A stretch of 19,486 nucleotides of DNA, taken from the NCBI GenBank assembly GCA_934196075.1, contig CAKPVW010000037.1, forward strand, positions 1-19,486. The letters run 5' to 3'. Made by a program: the position numbers and the translations under genes. Shown here piece after piece: positions 1-6,936 of the stretch. Origin of the DNA: an uncultured Anaerovibrio sp. (lineage in GTDB: Bacteria; Bacillota; Negativicutes; Selenomonadales; Selenomonadaceae). Below the pieces are notes generated by a model. That model did no database searches, was not told where the DNA came from, and saw only the letters and a program-made list of their open reading frames with translations. The first letter of the stretch is position 1, and each line of letters opens with the position of its first letter.

Positions 1-282
1 CTTTTAAATTTTTGCGTAATGCCTTCCAGACAGCCTTACTAAACTTACTTGAAAAACATTTTGGCTCTTCTTTCAAATCTATTAAGGCTGCTTGCTACAA
101 AAATCATAAAAATGGTATCATTTGGCTATGACCCACTATCTTGTCCCCACTGCCGTACATCAATGAAGATGATCGCCCTATACCACGAACATCACAATAT
201 TCCATTTGTTGAATTTTATCTCAAAGAAAAGAGAGGATTTAATTCTAACTGGAAAAATCCCTCCCCACTTGTTAATATATAA
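1..282 (+). pseudogene. IS91-like transposase, 3' remnant with internal deletion and frameshift
   Basis: Two reading frames each hold a piece that resembles the C-terminal part of IS91-family (Y2, rolling-circle) transposases. Frame 3 (3 to about 116) gives a basic helical stretch ending in YKNHKNG, like the segment before the catalytic region. Frame 1 (about 118-282) gives SFGYDPLSCPHC followed by a hydrophobic stretch, like the family's C-terminal Cys-x2-Cys end. The two meet near 114-120. The part that normally lies between them, including the catalytic tyrosines, is missing and the frame is shifted, so this cannot make a working enzyme. The 5' part lies beyond the left edge or is lost. 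A TTG-initiated reading from 49 exists but has no convincing ribosome site and joins unrelated frame sequence to the true C-terminus. Family assignment is from remembered motifs. Confidence 0.6.
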
Positions 283-299
283 TAGTGAGGAGGGATAAA

Positions 300-458
300 A
301 TGAATCCAAAAAATGTAGCAGAAATACGAAAAAAATACCTAAAGCATCCACCAGAGGGCTTCAGCAAAAAAGAAATTCAACAAATGACAGATGAAGAAAT
401 TCTAGACATGGACTACTTTTTAAACGAAGATGATCCTTTTGAAGAATTATTTGACTAA
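300..458 (+). CDS. Small acidic protein (52 aa) behind the IS91-like remnant, function unknown
   Basis: A 52-codon gene starts at ATG 300, with a strong ribosome site AGGAGGG at 288-294 five bases before it, and ends at TAA 456-458. The protein has a basic N-terminal third (IRKKYLKHPP), then an acidic C-terminal half with ILDMDYFLNEDD. It has no signal peptide, membrane segment or cysteines. By direct count it is about 31% GC, clearly poorer than the LPS genes to its right, which fits arrival with the mobile element. It starts only 17 bases after the stop of the transposase remnant, so it may have been a passenger or companion gene translated with the transposase. I do not recognise the family. 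The ribosome site and uninterrupted frame support a real gene, but its short length limits certainty. Confidence 0.6.
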   Translation: MNPKNVAEIRKKYLKHPPEGFSKKEIQQMTDEEILDMDYFLNEDDPFEELFD

Positions 459-488
459 TTCTTCTGTTTACTGTGTCATATTTTATTA

Positions 489-522
489 TTCTAGATTCTT
501 TATCATGATAAAGAATCTAGAA
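489..522. repeat. Perfect 34-bp palindrome
   Basis: The left half TTCTAGATTCTTTATCA (489-505) is the exact reverse complement of the right half (506-522), centred on TCATGA. It starts 31 bases after the stop of the small plus-strand gene and sits between two convergent genes. As RNA it could fold into a long hairpin from either strand, but no clean T-run follows on either side, so it is at best a weak terminator. It could also be a DNA site: a terminal hairpin of the decayed IS91-like element or a dimeric-protein operator. Confidence 0.8.
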
Positions 523-535
523 CTTTCCTATAAAG

Positions 536-571
536 CAAAAAAGTACCTGCACATTTTCTATGCAGGTACTT
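536..571 (-). terminator. Intrinsic terminator after wecB
   Basis: Read on the minus strand, an 11-bp stem (AAGTACCTGCA, 571-561, pairing with TGCAGGTACTT, 551-541) closes a 9-base loop and runs into a six-T stretch (542-537) that includes the last two stem bases. It begins 15 bases after the wecB stop codon, so it should end the wecA-wecB transcript. No T-run follows on the plus strand, so it looks one-directional. Confidence 0.85.
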
Positions 572-586
572 CCAATATTATCTATT

Positions 587-1750
587 TTATTTTGCTTTGA
601 ATGATTCTGGCTTTGTGTCAGACAGCCCATAGTGATAGAGAATAGCCTGAATGATTCTCTGGGATGCCTTGCCGTCACCATATGGATTACAGGCCTCGGA
701 CATACGACTGTATTCCTGCTGGTTGGTGAGAAGCTCCTTAGCCTCTTTGTAGACTACATCCTTGTCTGTACCAATAAGCTTTACCGTGCCAGCCTCGACA
801 GCCTCTGGACGCTCTGTGCTGTCTCTCAATACCAAAACTGGCTTGCCCAAGGCTGGTGCCTCTTCCTGCACGCCGCCGGAGTCGGTGAGAATCAAATGGG
901 AACGATGCATGAGATTGGCAAATGGTTCGTAATCCAATGGATCCACCAAATGTACCTTAGCCAGTCCTCCCAGCTCCTGATTAACTACCTCGCGAACCTT
1001 AGGGTTCTTGTGTACAGGGAACACAATCTCCACATCCTCAAACTCCTCAATCAGATTACGGAGAGCCTGATATACATGACGCATTGGCTCACCCAGGTTC
1101 TCACGACGATGGGTAGTAACCAATATAATGCGCTTGTTCTTGAAATCTATACCCTGCAGCACTTCATTATCAAACTGGAAATCATCATTCACAGTCTTGT
1201 GCAATGCATCTATAACAGTATTGCCAGTAACAAAAATCTTTTCACCATCCACTGCCTCTGCCAACAAATTGTGCTGGGAAGTCTCAGTAGGCGCAAAGTG
1301 CAAATCCGCTATAGAGCCTGTCAGCTTGCGGTTCATTTCCTCTGGGAAAGGTGAATATTTGTTGTAGGTTCTCAAGCCTGCCTCTACATGTCCTACAGAT
1401 GTCTGATGATAATATGAGGCCAATGCACCAGCAAAGGTGGTAGTAGTATCACCATGCACCAAAACAATATCAGGCTTTTCCTCCTGCAACACCTTGTCCA
1501 AGCCCATCATGGCACGGCTGGTAATATCAAACAAAGTCTGACCTGCCGCCATAATATCCAGATCGTGAGCTGGCTTGATATGAAACAGGTTCAGCACCTG
1601 ATCCAGCATTTCTCTATGCTGGGCAGTTACTGTTACTACCGGCACAATCTTGTCAGGATGCTTCGCCAGCTCCAGCACTACAGGCGCCATCTTGATTGCC
1701 TCAGGACGGGTGCCAAATACAGTCATGACCTTAATCTTTTTAGCCATCAT
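587..1750 (-). CDS. wecB: UDP-N-acetylglucosamine 2-epimerase (non-hydrolysing)
   Basis: Cytoplasmic enzyme that interconverts UDP-GlcNAc and UDP-ManNAc, the ManNAc donor for surface polysaccharides (called MnaA in Gram-positives). The 387-residue length is normal. Family signatures appear in order: GTRPEAIK (13-20), HGDTTT (99-104), HVEAGLRT (121-128), HRRENLG (214-220), DSGGVQEEAP (290-299) and RPEAVEAGT (314-322). Two adjacent ATG codons (1750 and 1747) could start it; AGAGAGGGG lies just upstream, 3 or 6 bases away, so the second start (MAKKIK) is equally possible. It follows wecA by 18 bases and ends at a clear terminator, giving a two-gene unit. Whether the sugar goes to O-antigen, capsule or a secondary wall polymer cannot be told from this window. 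Confidence 0.95.
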   Translation of the reverse strand: MMAKKIKVMTVFGTRPEAIKMAPVVLELAKHPDKIVPVVTVTAQHREMLDQVLNLFHIKPAHDLDIMAAGQTLFDITSRAMMGLDKVLQEEKPDIVLVHGDTTTTFAGALASYYHQTSVGHVEAGLRTYNKYSPFPEEMNRKLTGSIADLHFAPTETSQHNLLAEAVDGEKIFVTGNTVIDALHKTVNDDFQFDNEVLQGIDFKNKRIILVTTHRRENLGEPMRHVYQALRNLIEEFEDVEIVFPVHKNPKVREVVNQELGGLAKVHLVDPLDYEPFANLMHRSHLILTDSGGVQEEAPALGKPVLVLRDSTERPEAVEAGTVKLIGTDKDVVYKEAKELLTNQQEYSRMSEACNPYGDGKASQRIIQAILYHYGLSDTKPESFKAK

Positions 1751-1768
1751 AAACCCCTCTCTACAGAA

Positions 1769-2806
1769 TTAATTCGTCTTGAGCCGGAAAATTCCCAGCT
1801 TTCTCGCTCCTAGGAAAACCACCAGCAGTACGCATACCACAATAACAATAGACATACCGCCAGAAACTTCGTTGAGAGCTACTGCACTCAATCCCAACAG
1901 AGCACTGATTACGTACATCAAAAGCACCGCCTGCTTCTGGCTAAACCCCAAATCCAGCAAACGATGATGAAGATGTCCCTTGTCTGGTTTAAAAATAGGT
2001 ACACCGCCTCTATAACGACGGATAATGGCAAAGGTAGTATCCATAATAGGCAGTCCCAAAGCCAAAATAGGAACTATCAGAGCAATGGTTGCTGTGCATT
2101 TAACTGCTCCAATAACAGAGATTCCTGCTAATATAAAGCCTAAGAACATACTTCCTGTATCGCCCATGAAAATCCTAGCTGGATTGAAATTGTAACGCAG
2201 GAAGCCTAAAGCAGCACCTGCCAAGGCCGCTGTAAACAAAGCCACAATCATAACATCTTCCTGCAAAGCTACCAGCATAATAGTAATAGAAGCAATGGTA
2301 GATACACCTGCTGCCAAACCGTCCAACCCATCTATAAGGTTAACCGTATTGGTCAAGCCCACAATCCAGAAAACCGTTGCCGGGGCAGCCAGATATTCCA
2401 GATATAGATAATCCCCAAAAGGATCTGTGATCACATCAATGCGTACATCAAAATAAACCACTACACAGGCGGCAATAATCTGTCCCAATAGCTTTACCTT
2501 GGCGGGCAGATTTTTGTAATCGTCTATCAAGCCGATAATCACAATCAGGGTTCCCCCTAATAACAAGCCAATAACCCCATTGGCTACTTCCTGTGTCAGC
2601 TCTGCAAAATTCAACATGGCCCCAATAGCAGCCATAAAGCCGCAATAAATTGCCAAACCGCCGATTCGAGGCATAGGCCCCTTGTGAACCTTGCGGGCAT
2701 CCGGGGCATCCATGGCACCAGTTTTGTCTGCCAGCACAATTACGGCTGGGGTAGCGAGCAGGGCTACAACCAGTGCTATCAAAAATGCCCAAATATAATT
2801 TGGCAT
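1769..2806 (-). CDS. wecA: Undecaprenyl-phosphate GlcNAc-1-phosphate transferase (WecA/TagO family)
   Basis: Integral membrane enzyme of the MraY/WecA/TagO superfamily. It transfers a sugar-1-phosphate, normally GlcNAc-1-P, from its UDP carrier to undecaprenyl phosphate and so starts lipid-linked glycan synthesis at the inner face of the cytoplasmic membrane. The 345-residue protein is hydrophobic throughout with many membrane spans. It carries the Mg-binding DDYKN (95-99), NLIDGLDGLA (156-165), MGDTGSM (214-220) and the cytoplasmic PDKGHLHHRLL (274-284), typical of WecA/TagO and unlike MraY. Pairing with wecB supports the polysaccharide role. A near-consensus promoter lies just upstream, suggesting transcription independent of the LPS genes. 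Donor specificity is inferred from the family. Confidence 0.92.
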   Translation of the reverse strand: MPNYIWAFLIALVVALLATPAVIVLADKTGAMDAPDARKVHKGPMPRIGGLAIYCGFMAAIGAMLNFAELTQEVANGVIGLLLGGTLIVIIGLIDDYKNLPAKVKLLGQIIAACVVVYFDVRIDVITDPFGDYLYLEYLAAPATVFWIVGLTNTVNLIDGLDGLAAGVSTIASITIMLVALQEDVMIVALFTAALAGAALGFLRYNFNPARIFMGDTGSMFLGFILAGISVIGAVKCTATIALIVPILALGLPIMDTTFAIIRRYRGGVPIFKPDKGHLHHRLLDLGFSQKQAVLLMYVISALLGLSAVALNEVSGGMSIVIVVCVLLVVFLGARKLGIFRLKTN

Positions 2807-2834
2807 GAATATTCACCCACTTTCTCAAACACCA

Positions 2835-2863
2835 ATTTTACCCCAGCTGGCTACAACTGTCAA
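2835..2863 (-). promoter_or_regulatory. Sigma-70/A-type promoter for wecA-wecB
   Basis: On the minus strand TTGACA (2863-2858) is separated by exactly 17 bases from TAAAAT (2840-2835): a perfect -35 and a five-of-six -10. It lies wholly in the 63-base gap between comEB and wecA, and transcription would begin near 2828, about 20 bases before the wecA ATG. The weak ribosome site GTGGGTG follows. No operator-like repeat is evident. Confidence 0.75.
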
Positions 2864-2869
2864 TAAAAA

Positions 2870-3328
2870 TCACCGAATCTCCTCCGGAGTGGTTTCTACC
2901 ACCGAACCATCTGTTTCCAGATATATAACCTTCTTCAATATGGCATTCCGCAACATACGCCTACATAGCAGACACGGTTTGCCAGAAGCCAGGGAACCAT
3001 CAGCATTATAACCTACGATATAAGCTGTCGCTCCTTGCATTTTATCTGGGTCAGCGTTGATAATAGCATTTTGTTCTGCGTGAACAGCTACGCATAGCTC
3101 ATAATTCTGCCCCTTGGGAACGTTAAGCCTTTCCCGCTCACATGTACCTGTGTCTATGCAATTTGCTTCGCCGCGGGGTGCACCATTGTAGCCTGTGCTG
3201 ATAATAATCTTATCCTTTACAATAATAGCACCATAACGACGGCGTAAACAGGTGGAGCGCCTACCTACAGCCTTGGCTATATCCAAAAAATACTCATTCC
3301 ATTCAGGCCTTTTTTGTGGCTCTGCCAT
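2870..3328 (-). CDS. comEB: dCMP deaminase, ComEB family
   Basis: Zinc-dependent cytidine/deoxycytidylate deaminase that converts dCMP to dUMP for dTTP synthesis in the cytoplasm. The zinc site is visible as HAEQNAI (His83, Glu84) with PCLLC (Cys119, Cys122) in the numbering used here, and substrate-pocket features such as GYNGAPRG are present. I place the start at ATG 3328, giving 152 residues, because GGGGGG sits six bases upstream; an upstream in-frame GTG at 3352 lacks such a site. The gene follows the YqgF-like gene by 31 bases. Nothing links it mechanistically to LPS; it is probably a housekeeping gene. In other Firmicutes the homologue is often called comEB. Confidence 0.92.
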   Translation of the reverse strand: MAEPQKRPEWNEYFLDIAKAVGRRSTCLRRRYGAIIVKDKIIISTGYNGAPRGEANCIDTGTCERERLNVPKGQNYELCVAVHAEQNAIINADPDKMQGATAYIVGYNADGSLASGKPCLLCRRMLRNAILKKVIYLETDGSVVETTPEEIR

Positions 3329-3359
3329 AAAATACCCCCCTATAATATACACAATTCAG

Positions 3360-3773
3360 TTATTGCTTTCCCTTTACATAGCGCCTGGCCAATATAAGAG
3401 CCGCCAGATCGTCTACCGGCTCTGGCGGAACCAGCATACCATGAGGCAGCAGCCGTCGCCAGCCACTAGGCCGATGAATCCGCCAATATTCCTCTCTAGC
3501 CTCATCCGTGGTTCGATATTCATCTACCACCACCAGCTCCATACCTGGCAAATCCTGACGAACTCGGTGCTCTGCCTGTCTACTGGTAGTACCGTTGCCC
3601 ATAACCAAAATCTGAAAACCATATTTTGACTGTAAGCTAATCAACTGCTCCGTCAAAATATCTGTAGCAACGATTTCGTGATGCAGGCAGATTCCCTGCT
3701 TGTTCACCACCGCCAAACCGCATTTATCTCGGCCCGGATCCAGACCACAAACCAAATTTTCCTTCATGCTCAT
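3360..3773 (-). CDS. RuvC-fold nuclease-like protein, YqgF/RuvX family relative
   Basis: A 137-residue protein with the RNase H/RuvC fold signatures of the YqgF (RuvX) group: GLDPGRDKCGLAV (10-22, Asp12), VVDEYRTTDEA (82-92, Asp84/Glu85) and PVDDLAALIL (119-128, Asp121/122). These acidic positions match a potential metal-binding catalytic set. YqgF itself processes the 5' end of 16S rRNA, but its gene usually lies elsewhere in Firmicutes, so this may be a paralogue with another nucleic-acid substrate. The start overlaps the stop of the DUF3084-like gene by 4 bases (ATGA, 3770-3773), implying translational coupling with that envelope protein. An alternative start is the second ATG at 3767. Fold is well supported; the substrate is unknown. 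Confidence 0.75.
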   Translation of the reverse strand: MSMKENLVCGLDPGRDKCGLAVVNKQGICLHHEIVATDILTEQLISLQSKYGFQILVMGNGTTSRQAEHRVRQDLPGMELVVVDEYRTTDEAREEYWRIHRPSGWRRLLPHGMLVPPEPVDDLAALILARRYVKGKQ

Positions 3774-4993
3774 GGCAATGCACCCGTTCCCAGCAGCTTC
3801 AGCTTAATGCGCAACGGCCCCACAATATCAGTAATACCATCAGCAAAAGCTGAGATAATCCCCTTGCCATTGCTATGCTGTAGCTGATTCATGATATTAT
3901 ATATCTGCTGAGAATCTATGACACCTACTGTACCATTCAGGGTATCAGGTACCATGCCATCATCCCTGGCCTGATGATTAACCTTGCTAAGGAAGCTGGT
4001 CAGCACGCTTTGCAGCTCTGCCGTATTATCTGGGTCAAAGGTTATATTCTGATCCGTAATAAGCTGGCCATCGGTGTATACAGTCTTATTCTGGAATATT
4101 TTCAAATTGGTAGCTACAGCCTCACCCTGAATCAAATTGCCTGCAGCCACAATTCTTACCACATATTCCCCTTCATTGGCGGCCAGATATTTGGCTGCTT
4201 CATCAAATTCCGGCTGATAAATCCATACATCTTTATTCTGATCAGCCACATCTCCGCCCAGCTTGCGAGCCACAGTATATCTAGCCATATCCAACAGTCT
4301 GGCCATGTCTGTATGAATCTCGTCTAGAGAGCTTTTTCCCTTGATCGTACCGCTAGCCAAGGTTTCACCGGCCTGGAATGCAATGGAGCCTTCCCGCATA
4401 ATCTTAATGCCTGTAGTCAGCTCCCGATTTATCTGATAAAGCTCAGAATTATTCTTGCTCAGCCGCTCATTGCCCTCCTCCAGAATATCATTTATTCTGG
4501 TAAGCTTGTCGCTTTTGGCTACCAGCTCCTGATTGTTGGCAGTAAGCAGATGATTGGCATTTTCCAAATTGCTATTCAAGCTTTGCAGCTCACTGCTGCG
4601 TTTCTCCAGCTGCTCCTTTTGCTGCTGAAGCCCTAACAGTTCCTGCTTGGTATCTGCCAGTTCCTTTTTTATCTTCTCCTGCTCTGCCTTAGCCATAGCC
4701 AGCTGGGCAGAGGCCTCAACCAAATCATTTTGGGCCTGCAGCATACTTTGATTCAGCTTCTCCATGCCAAAAAGAGCTGTCCTAACATTTTCAGACATAA
4801 TGGCCATAACACCTAGCGTGGTAGTTGTAATCAAAATACCTGTTACAATAGTTACCAAAATAGAAGTATGTCTAGGACGCAAGCCAAAGATGGTCATCTT
4901 TTTCTTGCCTACCTTGGAACCAATTCTATCTCCAATGAAAGCAATGGCCCCTCCTGTTATTATCAGAACCAGTATCAAGACCACTCCATACAT
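3770..4993 (-). CDS. DUF3084-like membrane-anchored coiled-coil protein
   Basis: A 407-residue protein of unknown function. It has an N-terminal membrane segment (about 3-20), a short cytoplasmic loop with the conserved-looking GDRIGSKVGKKKMTIFGLRP (21-40), a second membrane segment (about 45-66), a long Gln/Glu/Lys/Leu-rich coiled coil (about 74-195) and a globular C-terminal domain of about 200 residues. The loop motif and overall plan resemble DUF3084, which I remember mainly from cyanobacteria. With both termini outside, the coiled coil and C-domain would lie in the periplasm. I start at ATG 4993, which has AAGGTGG seven bases upstream; an in-frame upstream start at 5026 lacks a good site. 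It follows lptF/G by 36 bases and overlaps the YqgF-like gene by 4. Its place right after the Lpt genes suggests an envelope role, which is inference. Confidence 0.75.
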   Translation of the reverse strand: MYGVVLILVLIITGGAIAFIGDRIGSKVGKKKMTIFGLRPRHTSILVTIVTGILITTTTLGVMAIMSENVRTALFGMEKLNQSMLQAQNDLVEASAQLAMAKAEQEKIKKELADTKQELLGLQQQKEQLEKRSSELQSLNSNLENANHLLTANNQELVAKSDKLTRINDILEEGNERLSKNNSELYQINRELTTGIKIMREGSIAFQAGETLASGTIKGKSSLDEIHTDMARLLDMARYTVARKLGGDVADQNKDVWIYQPEFDEAAKYLAANEGEYVVRIVAAGNLIQGEAVATNLKIFQNKTVYTDGQLITDQNITFDPDNTAELQSVLTSFLSKVNHQARDDGMVPDTLNGTVGVIDSQQIYNIMNQLQHSNGKGIISAFADGITDIVGPLRIKLKLLGTGALP

Positions 4994-5029
4994 TTCAGAG
5001 CCACCTTCTCTCCACATTTTCCACAAAAA

Positions 5030-6121
5030 TTACTTTGCCATACGACGCATCAAATAACCGCCAGCCAAAAGCCCGATAATATTTGGCAGCCAAACCGCCA
5101 GCATAGGATTAAGAATACCCCCCTGGGCAATGGCGCCTGCCATCGTCATCAAACTGTAATATATAAAGATAATGATTATGCTCATAACAAAGCCCATAGA
5201 TGAACTGTTACGATTCGGCTGCATGCCCAAAGGCACACCTACCAAAGTAAAAATCAAACTGGCCATCGGCACAGTAATACGCTGATGCAGCTCCGTTTCC
5301 AGCTTATTGGTATTTACATACTGGGATTTCATAATACTAATCTGCTCTCCCAGTTCCTTCATGGTCATCTGCTCAGGCTTCTTCTGACTCTGCACAATCT
5401 GCTTAGGACTTTCATTTATTGGCAATATCTGAGTATCAAACTTCATGGTATGCTGACTCTGCCCGTTGGCCACATCATAAATCATGCCATTATGCATGGT
5501 CCACATATTGTCCTTCCACTCTGCATATTCGGCATTTTCCACGTGCTTCAACTCACCATTTTCAAAGGACTGCATGGCAATACCTTCCATGGTATTGGTA
5601 TCAGCCACAAACTGACGGGCATAAACCAGCTTCTCGATTTTGCCCTCCTTGATTTCCTTAATGATGATATGCTCCTGGGACTGAGGTGACAAATTTCCCT
5701 TTATCTCATATTCCAATACATTGCTATAGGCCTGATTGGACCAAGGAACAACATATTCATTAAACAAAACAGCAAAAATACTAACACAGGCTCCTAAAAC
5801 AATGGCAGGAAAAGCGATTCTATAGAAGCTGATACCGCAGGATTTCATAGCTGTTATCTCACTGTTGCCAGACAAACGGCCTATGGTCAGCAGACTGGCC
5901 AGCAGCATGGACATAGGAAAGGTCCAGATAATAACCCCTGGCAGGCTCAGCACAAAAATCTTTAGCACAGAGGGCACCGAAGCACCATATTCTGTAATGT
6001 ACTGGGCGATGCGGAACAGGGTGCCCGAGCCGATAAATACAGCCGAAAAGGCACAGATGCCAAAAACAAAGGTCTTAAAAACCTCTTTGAATATATATTT
6101 GTCCAAAATGTGAATCCGCAT
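5030..6121 (-). CDS. LPS export permease, LptF/LptG family
   Basis: Inner-membrane permease of the LptB2FG exporter that extracts LPS from the membrane and feeds it to LptC. At 363 residues it is the usual size. It has three N-terminal membrane segments (about 15-35, 55-80 and 100-122), a periplasmic beta-rich domain (about 130-265), then a conserved LETELHQRITVPMASLIFTL region leading into three more membrane segments. The N-terminal DKYIFKEVFKTF and the hydrophilic TIGRLSGNSEITAMKSCGIS loop (coupling-helix region) are typical. GGGGAA lies just before its ATG, and it follows lptB by 11 bases. I cannot tell LptF from LptG from this sequence. Only one such gene is in the cluster; Escherichia coli needs two. 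A partner may lie elsewhere, or this one may pair with itself. Confidence 0.9.
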   Translation of the reverse strand: MRIHILDKYIFKEVFKTFVFGICAFSAVFIGSGTLFRIAQYITEYGASVPSVLKIFVLSLPGVIIWTFPMSMLLASLLTIGRLSGNSEITAMKSCGISFYRIAFPAIVLGACVSIFAVLFNEYVVPWSNQAYSNVLEYEIKGNLSPQSQEHIIIKEIKEGKIEKLVYARQFVADTNTMEGIAMQSFENGELKHVENAEYAEWKDNMWTMHNGMIYDVANGQSQHTMKFDTQILPINESPKQIVQSQKKPEQMTMKELGEQISIMKSQYVNTNKLETELHQRITVPMASLIFTLVGVPLGMQPNRNSSSMGFVMSIIIIFIYYSLMTMAGAIAQGGILNPMLAVWLPNIIGLLAGGYLMRRMAK

Positions 6122-6132
6122 TTAATCTTCCC

Positions 6133-6855
6133 CTATAGCTTAGTATTGTTACCAATATAATATTTTATAGCCAATGGATCGTTGAGTACAGTATCAACGT
6201 CTCCCTCCACCAAAATCTTTCCTGCATTCATTATATAGGCTCTGTCCACAATACGCAATGTTTCTACAACATTATGGTCTGTTATCAGTATGCCCATGCC
6301 CCGTTCTCTCAAATAGCTGATAATCCCCTGAATATCTGCTACAGCAATAGGATCTACGCCGGCAAAAGGCTCATCCAGCAGAATAAATTTGGGCTCCAAG
6401 GCCAAACAACGGGCAATTTCCACCCGTCGACGCTCACCGCCGGACAGCTCAGAGCCAAGGCGATCCCGTACATGGCTTACATGGAATTCTTCCAAAAGAT
6501 CGTTCAGCTTCTTCTCCTTGGCAGCCTTGTCCATTTCATCTACATACTCCAAAATGGACATGATATTCTCCTCCACTGTCAGATTGCGGAAGATGGAGGC
6601 CTCCTGCGCCAGATAGCTGATTCCCAGCCGTGCTCTTTTGTACATGGGCATTCTGCCAATATCAATATCAGATATCATCACCTGACCAGAGGTTGGCGTC
6701 TCCAAACCTACAATCATGTAGAAGGTAGTGGTCTTGCCGGCGCCATTGGCTCCTAGAAGCCCCACAATTTCACCCTTGTCCACCCGCAAGGAAACTCCAT
6801 CAACCACATTGCGCTGCTTAAAGGTTTTTACTAAATTTTTTACTTGAATATGCAC
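6133..6855 (-). CDS. lptB: LPS export ABC transporter ATP-binding protein LptB
   Basis: Cytoplasmic ATPase that powers LPS extraction by the Lpt complex. The 240 residues carry Walker [10 protein letters not shown] (35-43), a Q-loop in [10 protein letters not shown] (Gln84), the ABC signature LSGGERRR (137-144), Walker B FILLDEP (157-163) followed by FAGVDP, and the switch His194 in TDHNV. The LAQEASIFR and FAGVDPIAV stretches are characteristic of LptB within the broader ABC group. The start appears to be GTG at 6855, with GGGGG about nine bases upstream; no better in-frame ATG exists. It lies between lptA (81 bases upstream) and lptF/G (11 bases downstream), the usual Lpt order. Confidence 0.95.
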   Translation of the reverse strand: MHIQVKNLVKTFKQRNVVDGVSLRVDKGEIVGLLGANGAGKTTTFYMIVGLETPTSGQVMISDIDIGRMPMYKRARLGISYLAQEASIFRNLTVEENIMSILEYVDEMDKAAKEKKLNDLLEEFHVSHVRDRLGSELSGGERRRVEIARCLALEPKFILLDEPFAGVDPIAVADIQGIISYLRERGMGILITDHNVVETLRIVDRAYIMNAGKILVEGDVDTVLNDPLAIKYYIGNNTKL

Positions 6856-6895
6856 CTGGCAATTCCCCCAAAATCCTAATTATCCTCATATTTTA

Positions 6896-6918
6896 GGCCA
6901 CAGATATGCTCTCTGGCC
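6896..6918 (-). other. Intergenic hairpin between lptA and lptB
   Basis: On the minus strand GGCCAGAGA (6918-6910) can pair with TCTGTGGCC (6904-6896) around a 5-base loop GCATA: eight pairs and one C-C mismatch on the plus-strand reading. It starts 18 bases after the lptA stop and accounts for part of the 81-base gap. No T-run follows, so it is not a standard terminator. It might stabilise or process the message and tune LptB relative to LptA. It could also be chance. Confidence 0.4.
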
Positions 6919-6936
6919 ATATCCTTTTTGGAGCCA

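Noticed and set aside
49..282. A genuine 77-residue zinc-finger-like protein starting at TTG 49
   Set aside because: Its first part is a shifted reading of transposase-like sequence in another frame, it has no clear ribosome site, and the CPHC end matches the C-terminus of IS91-like transposases.
632..1354. Open plus-strand reading frame of 240 codons
   Set aside because: It lies wholly opposite wecB, whose motifs are complete, and its translation has no recognisable domain or ribosome site. It is an antisense shadow, as are the other long plus-strand frames across the cluster (for example 9491-10219 and 13448-13993).
3329..3352. Upstream GTG start adding eight residues to the dCMP deaminase
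   Set aside because: The extension runs through the GGGGGG ribosome site itself and resembles no family N-terminus, so ATG 3328 is preferred.
6896..6918. Hairpin between lptA and lptB as an intrinsic terminator
   Set aside because: No T-run follows it on the minus strand; the bases after the stem read TAAAATATGAGG.
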